NCBI GenBank assembly: GCA_963829485.1
Contig: CAWHIK010000004.1
Coordinates: 372,001-436,000 of the forward strand
From: JBGPQJ01 sp963829485
GTDB taxonomy: Bacteria; Chloroflexota; Anaerolineae; Anaerolineales; Villigracilaceae
Direction of reading: 5' to 3'
DNA: 64,000 nucleotides
Shown here piece after piece: positions 37,515 through 46,098 of the stretch; position 1 is the stretch's first letter; each line of letters begins with the position of its first letter. The position numbers were made by a program, and so were the translations under genes. Under the pieces are notes generated by a model. That model searched no databases and was not told where the DNA came from. It saw only the letters and a program-made list of their open reading frames with translations.

Positions 37515-38069
37515 TTATTTTGCCTGAAATTTCTCCAGATCAACCACACCGATGAAAGAGAGATTGCGATAATACTCATCGAGGTCGAGGCCATAACCGA
37601 AAACAAATTTATTGGGGATCGTGAATCCGCGGTAATGAATGGGAACCACGACCTCCCGCCGCTCTGCCTTATCCAACAGAGCACATACCTTGAGCGATTT
37701 CGGGTTTCGTGTTTTCAACATCTCAAGTACATGAGCAATAGTATGACCACTATCGACTATGTCCTCCACTAATAGGACGCTTTTACCTTGAATATTCATT
37801 TGTAGATCCAGGGTCAATCTGACGTTCCCGCTGGATGAATAATTCCCTGCTCCATACGAGGAGATGGCCATGCAATCGATGGCGTGCGGGATAGTGATAT
37901 GGCGCATCAAGTCGACCATGAATGGAAGGGCACCCCGAAGTATACAAATCAGCAGAAGGTCTTCGTCTGAATAATCTTTGTTAATTTCATCCGCGAGTTC
38001 GCGGATTCGATTCTGCAGAGTCGGACCATCGATCAGGATCTCAGCAAGAAATTCCGTATAATCGCGCAT
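37515..38069 (-). CDS. hpt: Hypoxanthine phosphoribosyltransferase
   Basis: 184 residues; salvages hypoxanthine and guanine with PRPP. The PRPP motif VEDIVDSGHT is at 101-110, with ILRGALPFMVDL before it and a flexible SYG loop (ISSYGAGNY). GGGAGAG precedes the ATG. It lies between tdk and cca with short gaps; nucleotide salvage is the common theme, complementing guaB. Confidence 0.94.
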   Translation of the reverse strand: MRDYTEFLAEILIDGPTLQNRIRELADEINKDYSDEDLLLICILRGALPFMVDLMRHITIPHAIDCMAISSYGAGNYSSSGNVRLTLDLQMNIQGKSVLLVEDIVDSGHTIAHVLEMLKTRNPKSLKVCALLDKAERREVVVPIHYRGFTIPNKFVFGYGLDLDEYYRNLSFIGVVDLEKFQAK

Positions 38070-38085
38070 TTTTCTCTCCCAGCAA

Positions 38086-38667
38086 TTATGCTAACTTTCC
38101 TGGAACTTCATGATGCAGGCGGCAGCGGGCTTCATACATTTCGGATGCGCCAACGATCACAACGGGGTCGTCAAATCGTGCTGGTTTCCCATTGACCAGG
38201 CGTTGAGTGCGGCAGGCAGGTTCCCCGCATACCATGCATATCGCCTGGAGTTTATCCACTCTTTCAGCCTTAGCCATCAGAATCGGCATGGGACCAAAGG
38301 GTTCGCCTCGGAAGTCGGTATCAAGGCCCGCCACAATCACGCGCAAATTCCTGTTTGCCAGTTGTTGTGTTATCTCCACAATGCCTTCATCGAAGAATTG
38401 GGCCTCGTCAATGCCCACAACGGAAACTTCACTGGCTAATTTTCCGAGTACTTCCGATGATTTAAGTACGGGAATTGCATCGAAGTCCGCCCCGGCATGA
38501 GAGGTTACTTTTTCAACGGCATAACGGATGTCAATGGATGGTTTAAAGACCTGAACACTCTTCCGGGCGATGACCGCCCTCCGTAAACGCCGGATCAATT
38601 CATCCGTTTTTCCACTGAACATCGAGCCGCACACAACTTCGATTAACCCATGGGGATGAGGGGGCAT
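38086..38667 (-). CDS. tdk: Thymidine kinase
   Basis: 193 residues of the type II thymidine kinase family. P-loop GSMFSGKTDELIRR at 14-27, the lasso region DEAQFFDEGIVE, GLDTDFRGEPF, and zinc cysteines in CMVCGEPACRTQR. Phosphorylates thymidine for DNA synthesis. Shine-Dalgarno CAGGAG lies upstream. Confidence 0.95.
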   Translation of the reverse strand: MPPHPHGLIEVVCGSMFSGKTDELIRRLRRAVIARKSVQVFKPSIDIRYAVEKVTSHAGADFDAIPVLKSSEVLGKLASEVSVVGIDEAQFFDEGIVEITQQLANRNLRVIVAGLDTDFRGEPFGPMPILMAKAERVDKLQAICMVCGEPACRTQRLVNGKPARFDDPVVIVGASEMYEARCRLHHEVPGKLA

Positions 38668-38706
38668 GATTCTCCTGTATTCACCTTGTGGAATTGATTT
38701 ATAAAA

Positions 38707-38732
38707 AACAGGCAGAAATAATTCTGCCTGTT
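38707..38732 (-). terminator. Rho-independent terminator after the L31-like gene
   Basis: AACAGGCAGAA and TTCTGCCTGTT form an 11-bp stem with a 4-nt loop; on the minus strand it runs into a T6 tract. It separates the ribosomal-protein operon from tdk-hpt-cca. Confidence 0.9.
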
Positions 38733-38768
38733 AAGTTTACCTGATAATCTGTCCGGATGGACGAGTTT

Positions 38769-39242
38769 TTAATTTGCAGCTTTCTCTGCTTCCGGTACTT
38801 CATAGCCGAAAGCGCGGAGTTTCTTCTTGGCATCGATCAGCCCTTTTCGGCCAAATCCATCGATCGCGAGCACCGCTGCATCACCCTCGGCAAGCCTGTC
38901 CAACAATTGACCCACTTCAGTGATTCCTGCTTTGGAGAGAGCATTTGTAGGACGGGTACCCAACTCAAGCTCCGTGATGGAGCGCTTCGGTGACAACTTC
39001 GCATCTTCCTTCGCCTGCTGGGATTCCACATATTCCTTGCGGGCTTGAAGCTTCTTATAAAACCGGTCCACCTGGCCTTCGATGTCCATGATGCGTTGCT
39101 GCTCACCGCTGAAGAAAGAGTGGCATTTCGAGCAAACTTCGACGTGGATTTCCTTACGAGTGGAACCGGTCGTCCAGGTATTGCCGCAGGCGCATACGAC
39201 CTTGGCATCTGTGAAATAAGTAGGATGAATGTCTGCTTTCAT
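38769..39242 (-). CDS. rpmE: Ribosomal protein L31 with C-terminal RNA polymerase alpha-CTD-like domain
   Basis: 157 residues, about twice the normal L31. Residues 1-70 are a zinc-type L31 (MKADIHPTYF, CACG at 17-20, CSKC at 37-40, HSFFSGEQ). After a charged linker, residues 88-148 match the two helix-hairpin-helix pattern of alpha-CTD: SITELELGTRPTNALSKAG, then VGQLL, DGFGRKGL and KLRAFG. ATG 39242 is preferred over an upstream TTG. Third gene of rplU-rpmA-rpmE, 14 bp after rpmA. The fusion is read through one clean frame, so it is not an assembly join. Confidence 0.88.
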   Translation of the reverse strand: MKADIHPTYFTDAKVVCACGNTWTTGSTRKEIHVEVCSKCHSFFSGEQQRIMDIEGQVDRFYKKLQARKEYVESQQAKEDAKLSPKRSITELELGTRPTNALSKAGITEVGQLLDRLAEGDAAVLAIDGFGRKGLIDAKKKLRAFGYEVPEAEKAAN

Positions 39243-39256
39243 GTCCAAATAATCCT

Positions 39257-39517
39257 TTATTCTTCAACGACCGGCAGAACGTTAACGCGTTTGCGGCCTT
39301 GATAGACATCAAATAGAACGACACCATCGACAACCGAGAAGAGCGTGTCATCCTTGCCCTTGCCCACATTCAGGCCGGGTTTGATGCTGGTGCCGCGTTG
39401 TCGAATTAATATATTCCCCGCAAGGACATGCTCTCCGGCATATCGTTTTACGCCAAGTCGCTGGCCATTACTGTCACGATTATTGCGGCTGGAACCGCCA
39501 CCTTTTTTGTGTGCCAT
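39257..39517 (-). CDS. rpmA: Ribosomal protein L27
   Basis: 86 residues, the full bacterial L27 (MAHKKGGGSSRNNRDSNGQRLGVK). It sits near the peptidyl-transferase centre. No N-terminal cleavage extension is present. 15 bp after rplU. Confidence 0.97.
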   Translation of the reverse strand: MAHKKGGGSSRNNRDSNGQRLGVKRYAGEHVLAGNILIRQRGTSIKPGLNVGKGKDDTLFSVVDGVVLFDVYQGRKRVNVLPVVEE

Positions 39518-39532
39518 GGTTACCTCTCTTCC

Positions 39533-39844
39533 TTACTTAATCTTTTCAATCGCCAGGCGTGTATATTGCTGGCGGTGACCGGTCTTCTGACGGATGCGCT
39601 TCTTGGGGCTGTAATTGAAATTAACGGTCTTTTCGCCTTTAAAGTGCTCGACTACTTTGGCTTTGATGCTTGCTCCCTTGACGTTGGGGGAGCCAACGGA
39701 GACTTTATCACCGTCAGCCAGAAGAAGAACGTGATCAAGGGTCACGTCCGAACCGGTTTCTACATGGAGCAAATCCACATCGATCGTGCTTCCTTCGACG
39801 GCGCGATACTGCTTACCACCGCTTTCAACAATGGCGTACTTCAT
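39533..39844 (-). CDS. rplU: Ribosomal protein L21
   Basis: 103 residues with MKYAIVESGGKQYRAVEGS and the conserved C-terminal FNYSPKKRIRQKTGHRQQYT. First gene of the operon; a perfect-consensus promoter and a 5' leader hairpin lie upstream. AGGAGAG precedes the ATG. Confidence 0.97.
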   Translation of the reverse strand: MKYAIVESGGKQYRAVEGSTIDVDLLHVETGSDVTLDHVLLLADGDKVSVGSPNVKGASIKAKVVEHFKGEKTVNFNYSPKKRIRQKTGHRQQYTRLAIEKIK

Positions 39845-39932
39845 CTTATCTCTCCTGGTCTTCGCTTCACCACAGGCGCTGCGGTTCTTTTATCTCCGCC
39901 TCGCTGAGGGGAAGCCGGGAATATGGCATGCA

Positions 39933-39963
39933 TCTGCCCCAGCCTGCGAACTGCCGGGGCAGA
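39933..39963 (-). promoter_or_regulatory. Leader hairpin of the rplU operon
   Basis: On the minus strand TCTGCCCC and GGGGCAGA pair, extended by GGC/GCT to about 11 bp with a 9-nt loop, only a few bases after the predicted transcription start. It may stabilise the mRNA 5' end or be an autoregulatory r-protein site; the latter is inference. Confidence 0.5.
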
Positions 39964-39973
39964 ACGAATTGCA

Positions 39974-40002
39974 ATTATACAGTTGGGTTATCGGATTGTC
40001 AA
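39974..40002 (-). promoter_or_regulatory. Consensus sigma70 promoter of the rplU-rpmA-rpmE operon
   Basis: On the minus strand TTGACA (40002-39997), 17-bp spacer and TATAAT (39979-39974): a full consensus match, as expected for a ribosomal operon. Confidence 0.93.
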
Positions 40003-40021
40003 CAAGGAACCTTATACCAAT

Positions 40022-40528
40022 TTAATTGTTCTGGGCACCCTGATTAACCCAATTCTTAATCAATTCCAATTGAGCTTCGGTCAGCTTTGTACCCTGTTTG
40101 GGCATCTTACCCTGCTCGATCACCTTGACCAGGCTGCTGTTGTTCGCATCTCCGGGCTGGATGACAGGTCCCTTGACCGATCCCGCCATGGCTTTTTCAT
40201 AGGATGTCAGATCCAAGCCTCGAGATACTTTCTCAACTCCGTGGCATTTCACGCAGCTGGTCTCGAGGATTGGAAGAATTTCTTTCGAGTAGCTGACTGC
40301 TTCACCTGAAGATGTGTCCACGGCAGGGTTTACCTCCGCGACAGGAGTTTCCACTTGCGGAGCAGGGTTAGTTGACGATACTTCAGTCGCCACGGCCTGT
40401 GGTTGAGCCGCAACCTCATTTACTTCGGTGACCTCAGCTCCGCAAGCTGAAAGTAGACCAACTAATACTATAATTGAAAGCATCCCTGCAAAGTTTCTCT
40501 TCTTGTTGTTCATGTCTGTTAGCCTCAT
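40022..40528 (-). CDS. Single-heme c-type cytochrome lipoprotein
   Basis: 168 residues. Signal peptide with lipobox LSAC (Cys29), a Val/Pro/Thr-rich linker to about residue 75, then a small cytochrome c domain with heme motif CVKCH (92-96) and an axial-ligand candidate in GKMPKQG. The DLTSYEKAMAG pattern resembles planctomycete-type cytochrome c domains. It should be exported and lipid-anchored, acting in electron transfer. AGGAG is 8 nt before the ATG. Confidence 0.85.
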   Translation of the reverse strand: MRLTDMNNKKRNFAGMLSIIVLVGLLSACGAEVTEVNEVAAQPQAVATEVSSTNPAPQVETPVAEVNPAVDTSSGEAVSYSKEILPILETSCVKCHGVEKVSRGLDLTSYEKAMAGSVKGPVIQPGDANNSSLVKVIEQGKMPKQGTKLTEAQLELIKNWVNQGAQNN

Positions 40529-40620
40529 CGAATTTCTCCTTATAAATATGATATATTTTATACAATTTAGGTTAAATTTTGATTAAAAATTCTCATCAGA
40601 ATCATGTACAAGGAGAAGTT

Positions 40621-41290
40621 ATGGATTCAAACCCAGTCATCAATGGCGTATCCGGATATCTTGCTTCTCCGGCTGGAGTCGGACCCTGGCCGGGCTTAAT
40701 CGTCGTCCAGGAGTGGTGGGGACTTGACCAGCAAACGAAATCGATCGCCGACCGATTTGCTGCTATGGGGTACCTGGCTTTTTCCCCAGACCTTTACCAC
40801 GGCGAGATTGCCCACTTGGGGGACAGTGAAAAAGCCATGCGATTGGTCCAGAAATATGGACCGACCGCGCCGGATGATATGCAGCGGGTTTATGATGGTT
40901 TGAAAATCCATCCATCATCAACGGGCAAGGTCGGAAGTGTGGGTTTCTGTTTTGGCGGCCGCATGTCTCTCGTGCTCGCTATAAACCGCCCGGTTGATGC
41001 AGTATGCACCTTCTACGGCGGCGGGATGCAGCAAATATTTGATCAACTTAACAAACTGGCTTGCCCCGTTCTCGGTTTGTTTGGAGACCAGGATGTATCC
41101 ATTCCGGTTGGGACAGTGGAACAATTCGATCTACTCCTTGACCAGATAGGCGTGGAACACGAGATCATCGTTTATCCAAATTCCGGCCATGCCTTTTTCC
41201 GGGACAGCGACTCGAAAGGTATATAAACCTGAAGCGGCCAAAGATGCCTGGGGGCGCGTGACGACATTCTTTGATAAGCATCTTCGCTAG
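40621..41290 (+). CDS. Dienelactone hydrolase family protein (frameshifted near the end)
   Basis: An alpha/beta-hydrolase of the DLH family: VVQEWWGLDQQ, nucleophile block GFCFGGRMS (Cys), Asp in FGDQDVSIP and His in SGHAFFRDSD. A frame change occurs at AAA 41215-41217; one fewer A restores the family C-terminus (KVYKPEAAKDAWGRVTTFF) and a stop at 41288-41290, about 222 residues. AAGGAG is 5 nt before ATG 40621; an upstream in-frame start at 40579 lacks this. Confidence 0.85.
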
Positions 41291-41293
41291 ACC

Positions 41294-41326
41294 ACAGAAC
41301 CCTGGATGGAATCTCCAGGGTTCTGT
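41294..41326 (+). terminator. Rho-independent terminator after the dienelactone hydrolase gene
   Basis: A 13-bp stem (ACAGAACCCTGGA / TCCAGGGTTCTGT) with a 7-nt loop, followed by TTTGTT. Confidence 0.88.
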
Positions 41327-41330
41327 TTTG

Positions 41331-41359
41331 TTGACAAAACATCCTATCTCTTGTACCCT
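41331..41359 (+). promoter_or_regulatory. Promoter of the DNA-end-processing operon, probably leaderless
   Basis: A perfect TTGACA (41331-41336), 17-bp spacer and a weak TACCCT (41354-41359). The ATG at 41366 would coincide with the transcription start and has no Shine-Dalgarno, so a leaderless mRNA is likely. Confidence 0.55.
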
Positions 41360-41365
41360 CATTTC

Positions 41366-43432
41366 ATGCTCTCCCCCGACCAGCTTGCGGTGATTAATTC
41401 ACCTGAGAAATCAAGTCTCTTTTTGCGAGGTCCAGCCGGTACAGGAAAAACAACCTGCGGCGTGGAGAGGATCCACTTTTTACTGAATGGAGGAATCCCA
41501 GCAGAATCCATCCTGGTACTGACTCCACAGCGAACTCTTCAGGAAGCATATCTAAACGCAGGAAAGGCATCATGGGGCCAAGTGGCATTCGCGACGATCG
41601 GGGGTCTCGCCCGGCGGATGGTCGATCTTTTTTGGCCGCTGGCAATCGAAATCGCAAGATTTAAAGATCCCGATCAACCACCGACCTTTTTAACTCTCGA
41701 AACCGCACAATACCACATGTCGCAGAATGTAAGGCCTCGGCTGGAAGGAGGCTGGTTCAATTCGGTAGTCATGGACCGCAACCGGCTGTATTCCCAGATC
41801 CTGGATAACCTGAATAAATCCGCCGCCGTTGGCTTCGCGCACACAGATATTGGCAATAGACTGGCGTCAGCCTGGGGCGGAGACCCGGCTCAACGCCGTG
41901 TTTTTGCAGATGCGCAATCCTGCGCCATTGATTTCCGTCATTACTGTCTCGACCACAATCTTCTCGATTTTTCTCTCCAGCTGGAAGTTTTTTCAAAACT
42001 CTATTGGAACGAACATCAATTGCGAGATTACATTATCCGTCAATACCGAAATGTTGTTTATGACAACAGTGAAGAGGATATCCCTCTTGCCCACGACCTG
42101 ATGTCGGATTTACTGCCAGATTTGGATTCCGCACTCATTATTCACGATGACGGTGCCGGATACCGGAGGTTTCTCGGTGCAGACCCGGAGTCAGCGCTGA
42201 AACTCGTCCCGCTGTGCGAAAGAACAATAACTTTGTATGATAGTTTTATTGCCAGTGAAAACTTAAGCGGAATCGCAACCAAACTCACCGCTTTCTTTTC
42301 GCCAGTCAAGGATGAAAACCTGCCAGAAATTTCGAGCGTCGAGCATTCGATAGAGATCATTGATACCCGGTTTCATCCTGAGATGCTCGATGCTGTTTCG
42401 AGCGAAATTCATGCGCTCCAAACCGACGGAGTGCCCGCATCGGAAATTGTCGTACTGGCTCCATACTTAAGCGATGCCTTGCGGTTTTCCCTGACAAATC
42501 GCTTGGAGAAGCATGGGATCGCGACGAGAACTCACCGCCCGTCCCGTTCTCTAAAAGAAGAACCAGCCTGTCAGTGCCTTCTTGCTTTTGCGGAACTCGC
42601 GCATCCCCAGTGGGGTGTCAAGCCTGGAAAATTCGACATCGCACATGCCTTCTTACAAGCCATTGAAGGCATGGACCTTGTGCGTGCACATCTGCTCTGT
42701 GACATTGTTTATCGAATGAAGGATGCATCGTTGGGTTCATTTGAAATTATCAATCCAGCCATGCAGGAAAGAATTACCTACCTTCTTGGAAGCCGATACG
42801 AAACTCTGAGGCTGTGGCTGAATTCTTACAGGGAAGAGGCACCTCAACCGCTTGATCATTTCCTCAGGCGGTTGTTCGGAGAAATTCTTTCCCAACCCGG
42901 TTTCAGATTTCACCAGGACCTGGACTCCGCCCGAGTGGCGGCCAGCCTGATCGAATCCATCCAAAAATTTAGAATGTCTCAATCCCAGTCGAAGATGAGC
43001 ATGGAATCGATCGGAAAAGAGTACATCACCATGCTGCAGGAAGGGGTGATCGCGGCACAATACATATCGGCTTGGGCTGATAAGGCGGAAAACGCTATCC
43101 TAATCGCCCCGGCTTATACATACTTGATGAGCAATCGTCCTTCAACCATCCAATTCTGGCTGGATATCGGCTCCAGCGGGTGGTACGAACGGCTCTTCCA
43201 ACCGCTAACTCATCCTTACGTATTGTCACGAGGATGGGAACGCGAGCACATTTGGACTGATTCGGACGAAGTCGAAGCCAATAACGACACCCTCGTACGT
43301 CTCACAACTGGATTAATCCGGAGATGCCGCAAGAAAATCTATCTTTGCATTTCTGAGTTAGGTGAAAGCGGATATGAACAGCGCGAGATCTTATTGCGCG
43401 CATTCAACCAGGTATTCAGCCAGGTCGACTAA
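41366..43432 (+). CDS. Degenerate SF1 helicase-like protein (AddB/RecC-like scaffold)
   Basis: 688 residues with the UvrD/AddA-type order of motifs. Q-motif LSPDQLAVI and an intact Walker A GPAGTGKTT (22-30) are present. The DExQ motif is replaced by VYDNSEED (231-238) and motif III reads HDDGAGYRRFLGADP (260-274), lacking the Gly-Asp and Gln of active enzymes. Motif VI is reduced to RLTTGLIRRCRKK. It may bind ATP but probably does not unwind DNA. No nuclease domain is fused. In AddAB and RecBCD one subunit is an inactive helicase used for DNA recognition, and the downstream helicase and iron-sulfur nuclease fit such a complex. ATG 41366 is chosen for family fit. Confidence 0.75.
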   Translation: MLSPDQLAVINSPEKSSLFLRGPAGTGKTTCGVERIHFLLNGGIPAESILVLTPQRTLQEAYLNAGKASWGQVAFATIGGLARRMVDLFWPLAIEIARFKDPDQPPTFLTLETAQYHMSQNVRPRLEGGWFNSVVMDRNRLYSQILDNLNKSAAVGFAHTDIGNRLASAWGGDPAQRRVFADAQSCAIDFRHYCLDHNLLDFSLQLEVFSKLYWNEHQLRDYIIRQYRNVVYDNSEEDIPLAHDLMSDLLPDLDSALIIHDDGAGYRRFLGADPESALKLVPLCERTITLYDSFIASENLSGIATKLTAFFSPVKDENLPEISSVEHSIEIIDTRFHPEMLDAVSSEIHALQTDGVPASEIVVLAPYLSDALRFSLTNRLEKHGIATRTHRPSRSLKEEPACQCLLAFAELAHPQWGVKPGKFDIAHAFLQAIEGMDLVRAHLLCDIVYRMKDASLGSFEIINPAMQERITYLLGSRYETLRLWLNSYREEAPQPLDHFLRRLFGEILSQPGFRFHQDLDSARVAASLIESIQKFRMSQSQSKMSMESIGKEYITMLQEGVIAAQYISAWADKAENAILIAPAYTYLMSNRPSTIQFWLDIGSSGWYERLFQPLTHPYVLSRGWEREHIWTDSDEVEANNDTLVRLTTGLIRRCRKKIYLCISELGESGYEQREILLRAFNQVFSQVD

Positions 43433-43445
43433 CCAAGGAGGATCC

Positions 43446-43733
43446 ATGAGCAGGAGCAGCATTATCGAGCTATTACGCGCCAATGGGGCAGTCGCCGCCC
43501 ATCCCATGAACAAATGGGTTACCGTTGTCAAAGGAAAACCGCAGAAGGTCACTTTGGCAAATCCGTTATTCATGGACAAGAAAGCGCTCAAAAACGGTGA
43601 CAAAATCGCTATCGTGGACACAAGCGATTACTCAACAGCCTTTATATGCCGCATCACCAATATCGAGACAGGCGCATCATCCAAGACCCAAATTTTGGGT
43701 TTATCCGTGAGTAAAACCATTGACCTTGACTAA
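43446..43733 (+). CDS. Small hypothetical protein of the repair operon
   Basis: 95 residues. Helical N-terminus (SIIELLRANGAVAAHP), then a beta-rich part with Lys patches (VTVVKGKPQKVTLANP, KKALKNGDKIAIVDTSD). It could be a small nucleic-acid-binding or adaptor fold, but I do not recognise the family. AAGGAGG is 4 nt before the ATG, the best Shine-Dalgarno in the operon. It sits 13 bp after the degenerate helicase and 30 bp before the active one. Confidence 0.7.
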   Translation: MSRSSIIELLRANGAVAAHPMNKWVTVVKGKPQKVTLANPLFMDKKALKNGDKIAIVDTSDYSTAFICRITNIETGASSKTQILGLSVSKTIDLD

Positions 43734-43763
43734 CGGACCAACCGGCATTTCTCCTGTCGCCTA

Positions 43764-46095
43764 ATGAACGGATTCGTCCCCCGCCCATCCCAATCAGACA
43801 TCCTGCGCTATCGCGGCGGGACTATGGGCATCTCCGCAGTCCCCGGAAGCGGGAAGACTCATATCCTCAGCGCTTTGACTGCACAAATCATTTCTTCCGG
43901 CGCTCTCCGGTTTGACCAGGAAGTTCTCATCGTCACCCTGGTCAACTCCGCAGTGGAGAATTTTACGAGCCGGATCGGCAGCTTCATCAAGCAGCAGGGA
44001 CTTATTCCGCATGTCGGGTATCGCGTCCGGACACTGCACGGGCTGGCGCATGATATCGTGCGCGAGAATCCGGCCTTAGTCGGCCTCGAAAACAAATTCG
44101 CGATCATCGATGAACGGGAGGCGGATTTCATTCGCAAGGAAGCAGCCAACGCATGGCTGGCGTCCAATCCCGATAGAATCGATGACTTGCTGGACGCATC
44201 AATCGTTAAATCCAAGCGCGATTGGATTCGCCGGGAGAAACTTCCCGAACTGGTTACCGGTATCGCTCTAGCCTTCATTCGTTCAGCAAAGGACAACCGA
44301 CAGACACCCGAAAGCCTGCGGAACCGTCTCGACGCAGCACCTATTCCGCTGTCGCTGGCCGAGATGGGCTGGGATATTTACACAAATTACCAGAGGGCGC
44401 TTTCCTATCGCGGTGCAGTCGATTTCGATGATCTGATCCGCCTCGCGTTGGATGCGCTGGAAATTTCACCCGAATTACTGGAGCGTTTGCGTGACAGGTT
44501 TCCTTTCATCATGGAGGACGAAGCGCAGGACTCCTCGTTGCTGCAGGAACGAATCCTCGGGAAGTTATCGAGAGGAAATTGGGTGCGTGTTGGCGATCCG
44601 AATCAGGCGATCTTTGAAACATTCACCACTGCCAAGCCGGAATATCTGCTGGAGTTCATCAGGTCTGCAACTGTCAGAAAAGACCTGCCTGTATCAGGCA
44701 GATCCCAGCCATCGATCATCGGACTAGCGAATGCGTTGATCGGTTGGGTGAATACGGATCACCCAAACAGTGATTGCCGGAGTTCGTTGACACCGCCTTA
44801 CATCCTTGCCGCCGAATCTGACGATCCACAGCCCAACCCTGAAAACAACACAGCTGGAAATCAAGCTCTTGGGGCGAAAATTCACACCTTCTGAAGAAGT
44901 TGAGGCAGTCGTCAATTCAATTAAAAAATGGCTGCCACAAAATCCTGACAAGACCATCTCAGTTCTTGTTCCTCGGAATGCGAGAGGGGTTGATGTAATA
45001 ACATCATTGAAAAATAACAACATCGACCACGTTGAATATCTTAGCAGTACTTCTGGTACTCGAGCTACCGCCGGTGCACTAGCGAACATTGCTGCGTATC
45101 TGGCAGATCCCATCTCGGCTTCGAAATTAGCAAAGACTTACCAGGTTTGGCGAAGAGACTGGCGCGATGAAAAGAAAATCAGGGAAAGTCTTTCGGAAAC
45201 CATAGTCCTCCGTGAGGAGACTGAGATTGCCAGTTTAATAGAGTCGATTCGATCGATTTACCATCGAACCTTCAGCCTCATTCGAAAATGCAATAATGTA
45301 GAGTCTTTCCTGGCGCCTCACCCAGGCGGCGATTGGCTTGACGCTCTGCAGAAATCCGGTGAAATTGAGGAAGGCATTCTCGACGAGTTATCTCAATTCA
45401 GGGAAACTGTCAGGCGGTGGCAGGGCACTACCCTGCTCCCCATCGACCAGTTGCTACTCACTCTCGCCCAGGATCTTTTCACTAATCCTGCCGACCTGGC
45501 GCTGGCTCATAAATTAGCACTGGTGCTTCACCAGGCCGCAAACGATCATCTGGATTGGCGCTTGCCGGAGTTAGTAGCCGAATTGGGTGTGGTAGCTAAA
45601 AATGAGCGGCGGTTCCTTGGATTTAGCGCCGATGATTCCGGATTCGATCCCGAACGACACCGCGGGAAAGTGGTGGTCTCCACGATGCATAAAGCCAAGG
45701 GACTGGAATGGGACAGGGTCTATTTAATGTCTGTTAACAATTACGATTTTCCATCCGGCTTGCCGCATGACCAATATATTTCCGAGAAATGGTTTGCCCG
45801 CGGCAGGTTAAATCTTGAAGCCGAAGCTCTCGCTCAACTTGAGAATACCCTGTCACAGGATGAATACAATTGGCAATCCGAGGGAGAGGCAACTCAGCTT
45901 GCCCGCGTGGATTACATTCGCGAAAGAGTAAGGTTGTTTTACGTGGGAATCACCCGTGCGAAACGCGATCTTTTTATCACCTGGAATACCGGCCGCGACG
46001 GCGCTTTGACTCAGTCCATCCCCTTTGCTGCCATGCAGGCATGGTGGCAGCAAAAGAACGGTATTTCATTTTCAGATAATGACCCTAGTGACTAA
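43764..46095 (+). CDS. UvrD/AddA-like SF1A DNA helicase (frameshifted)
   Basis: A superfamily 1A helicase of about 776 residues. Walker A AVPGSGKTH (25-33), motif Ib RTLHGLAHD, DEAQDSS (252-258), motif III GDPNQAIFETF (277-287), then after the frame break motif V STMHKAKGLEWDRVYL and motif VI RLFYVGITRAKRDLF. All catalytic motifs are intact. The frame changes near 44804-44807 (CC/TT); one fewer base joins the two halves through YILPPNLTI. No nuclease is fused, unlike AddA or RecB; the nuclease is the next gene. There is no Shine-Dalgarno, so translation is probably coupled. Confidence 0.87.
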
Positions 46096-46098
46096 CCC

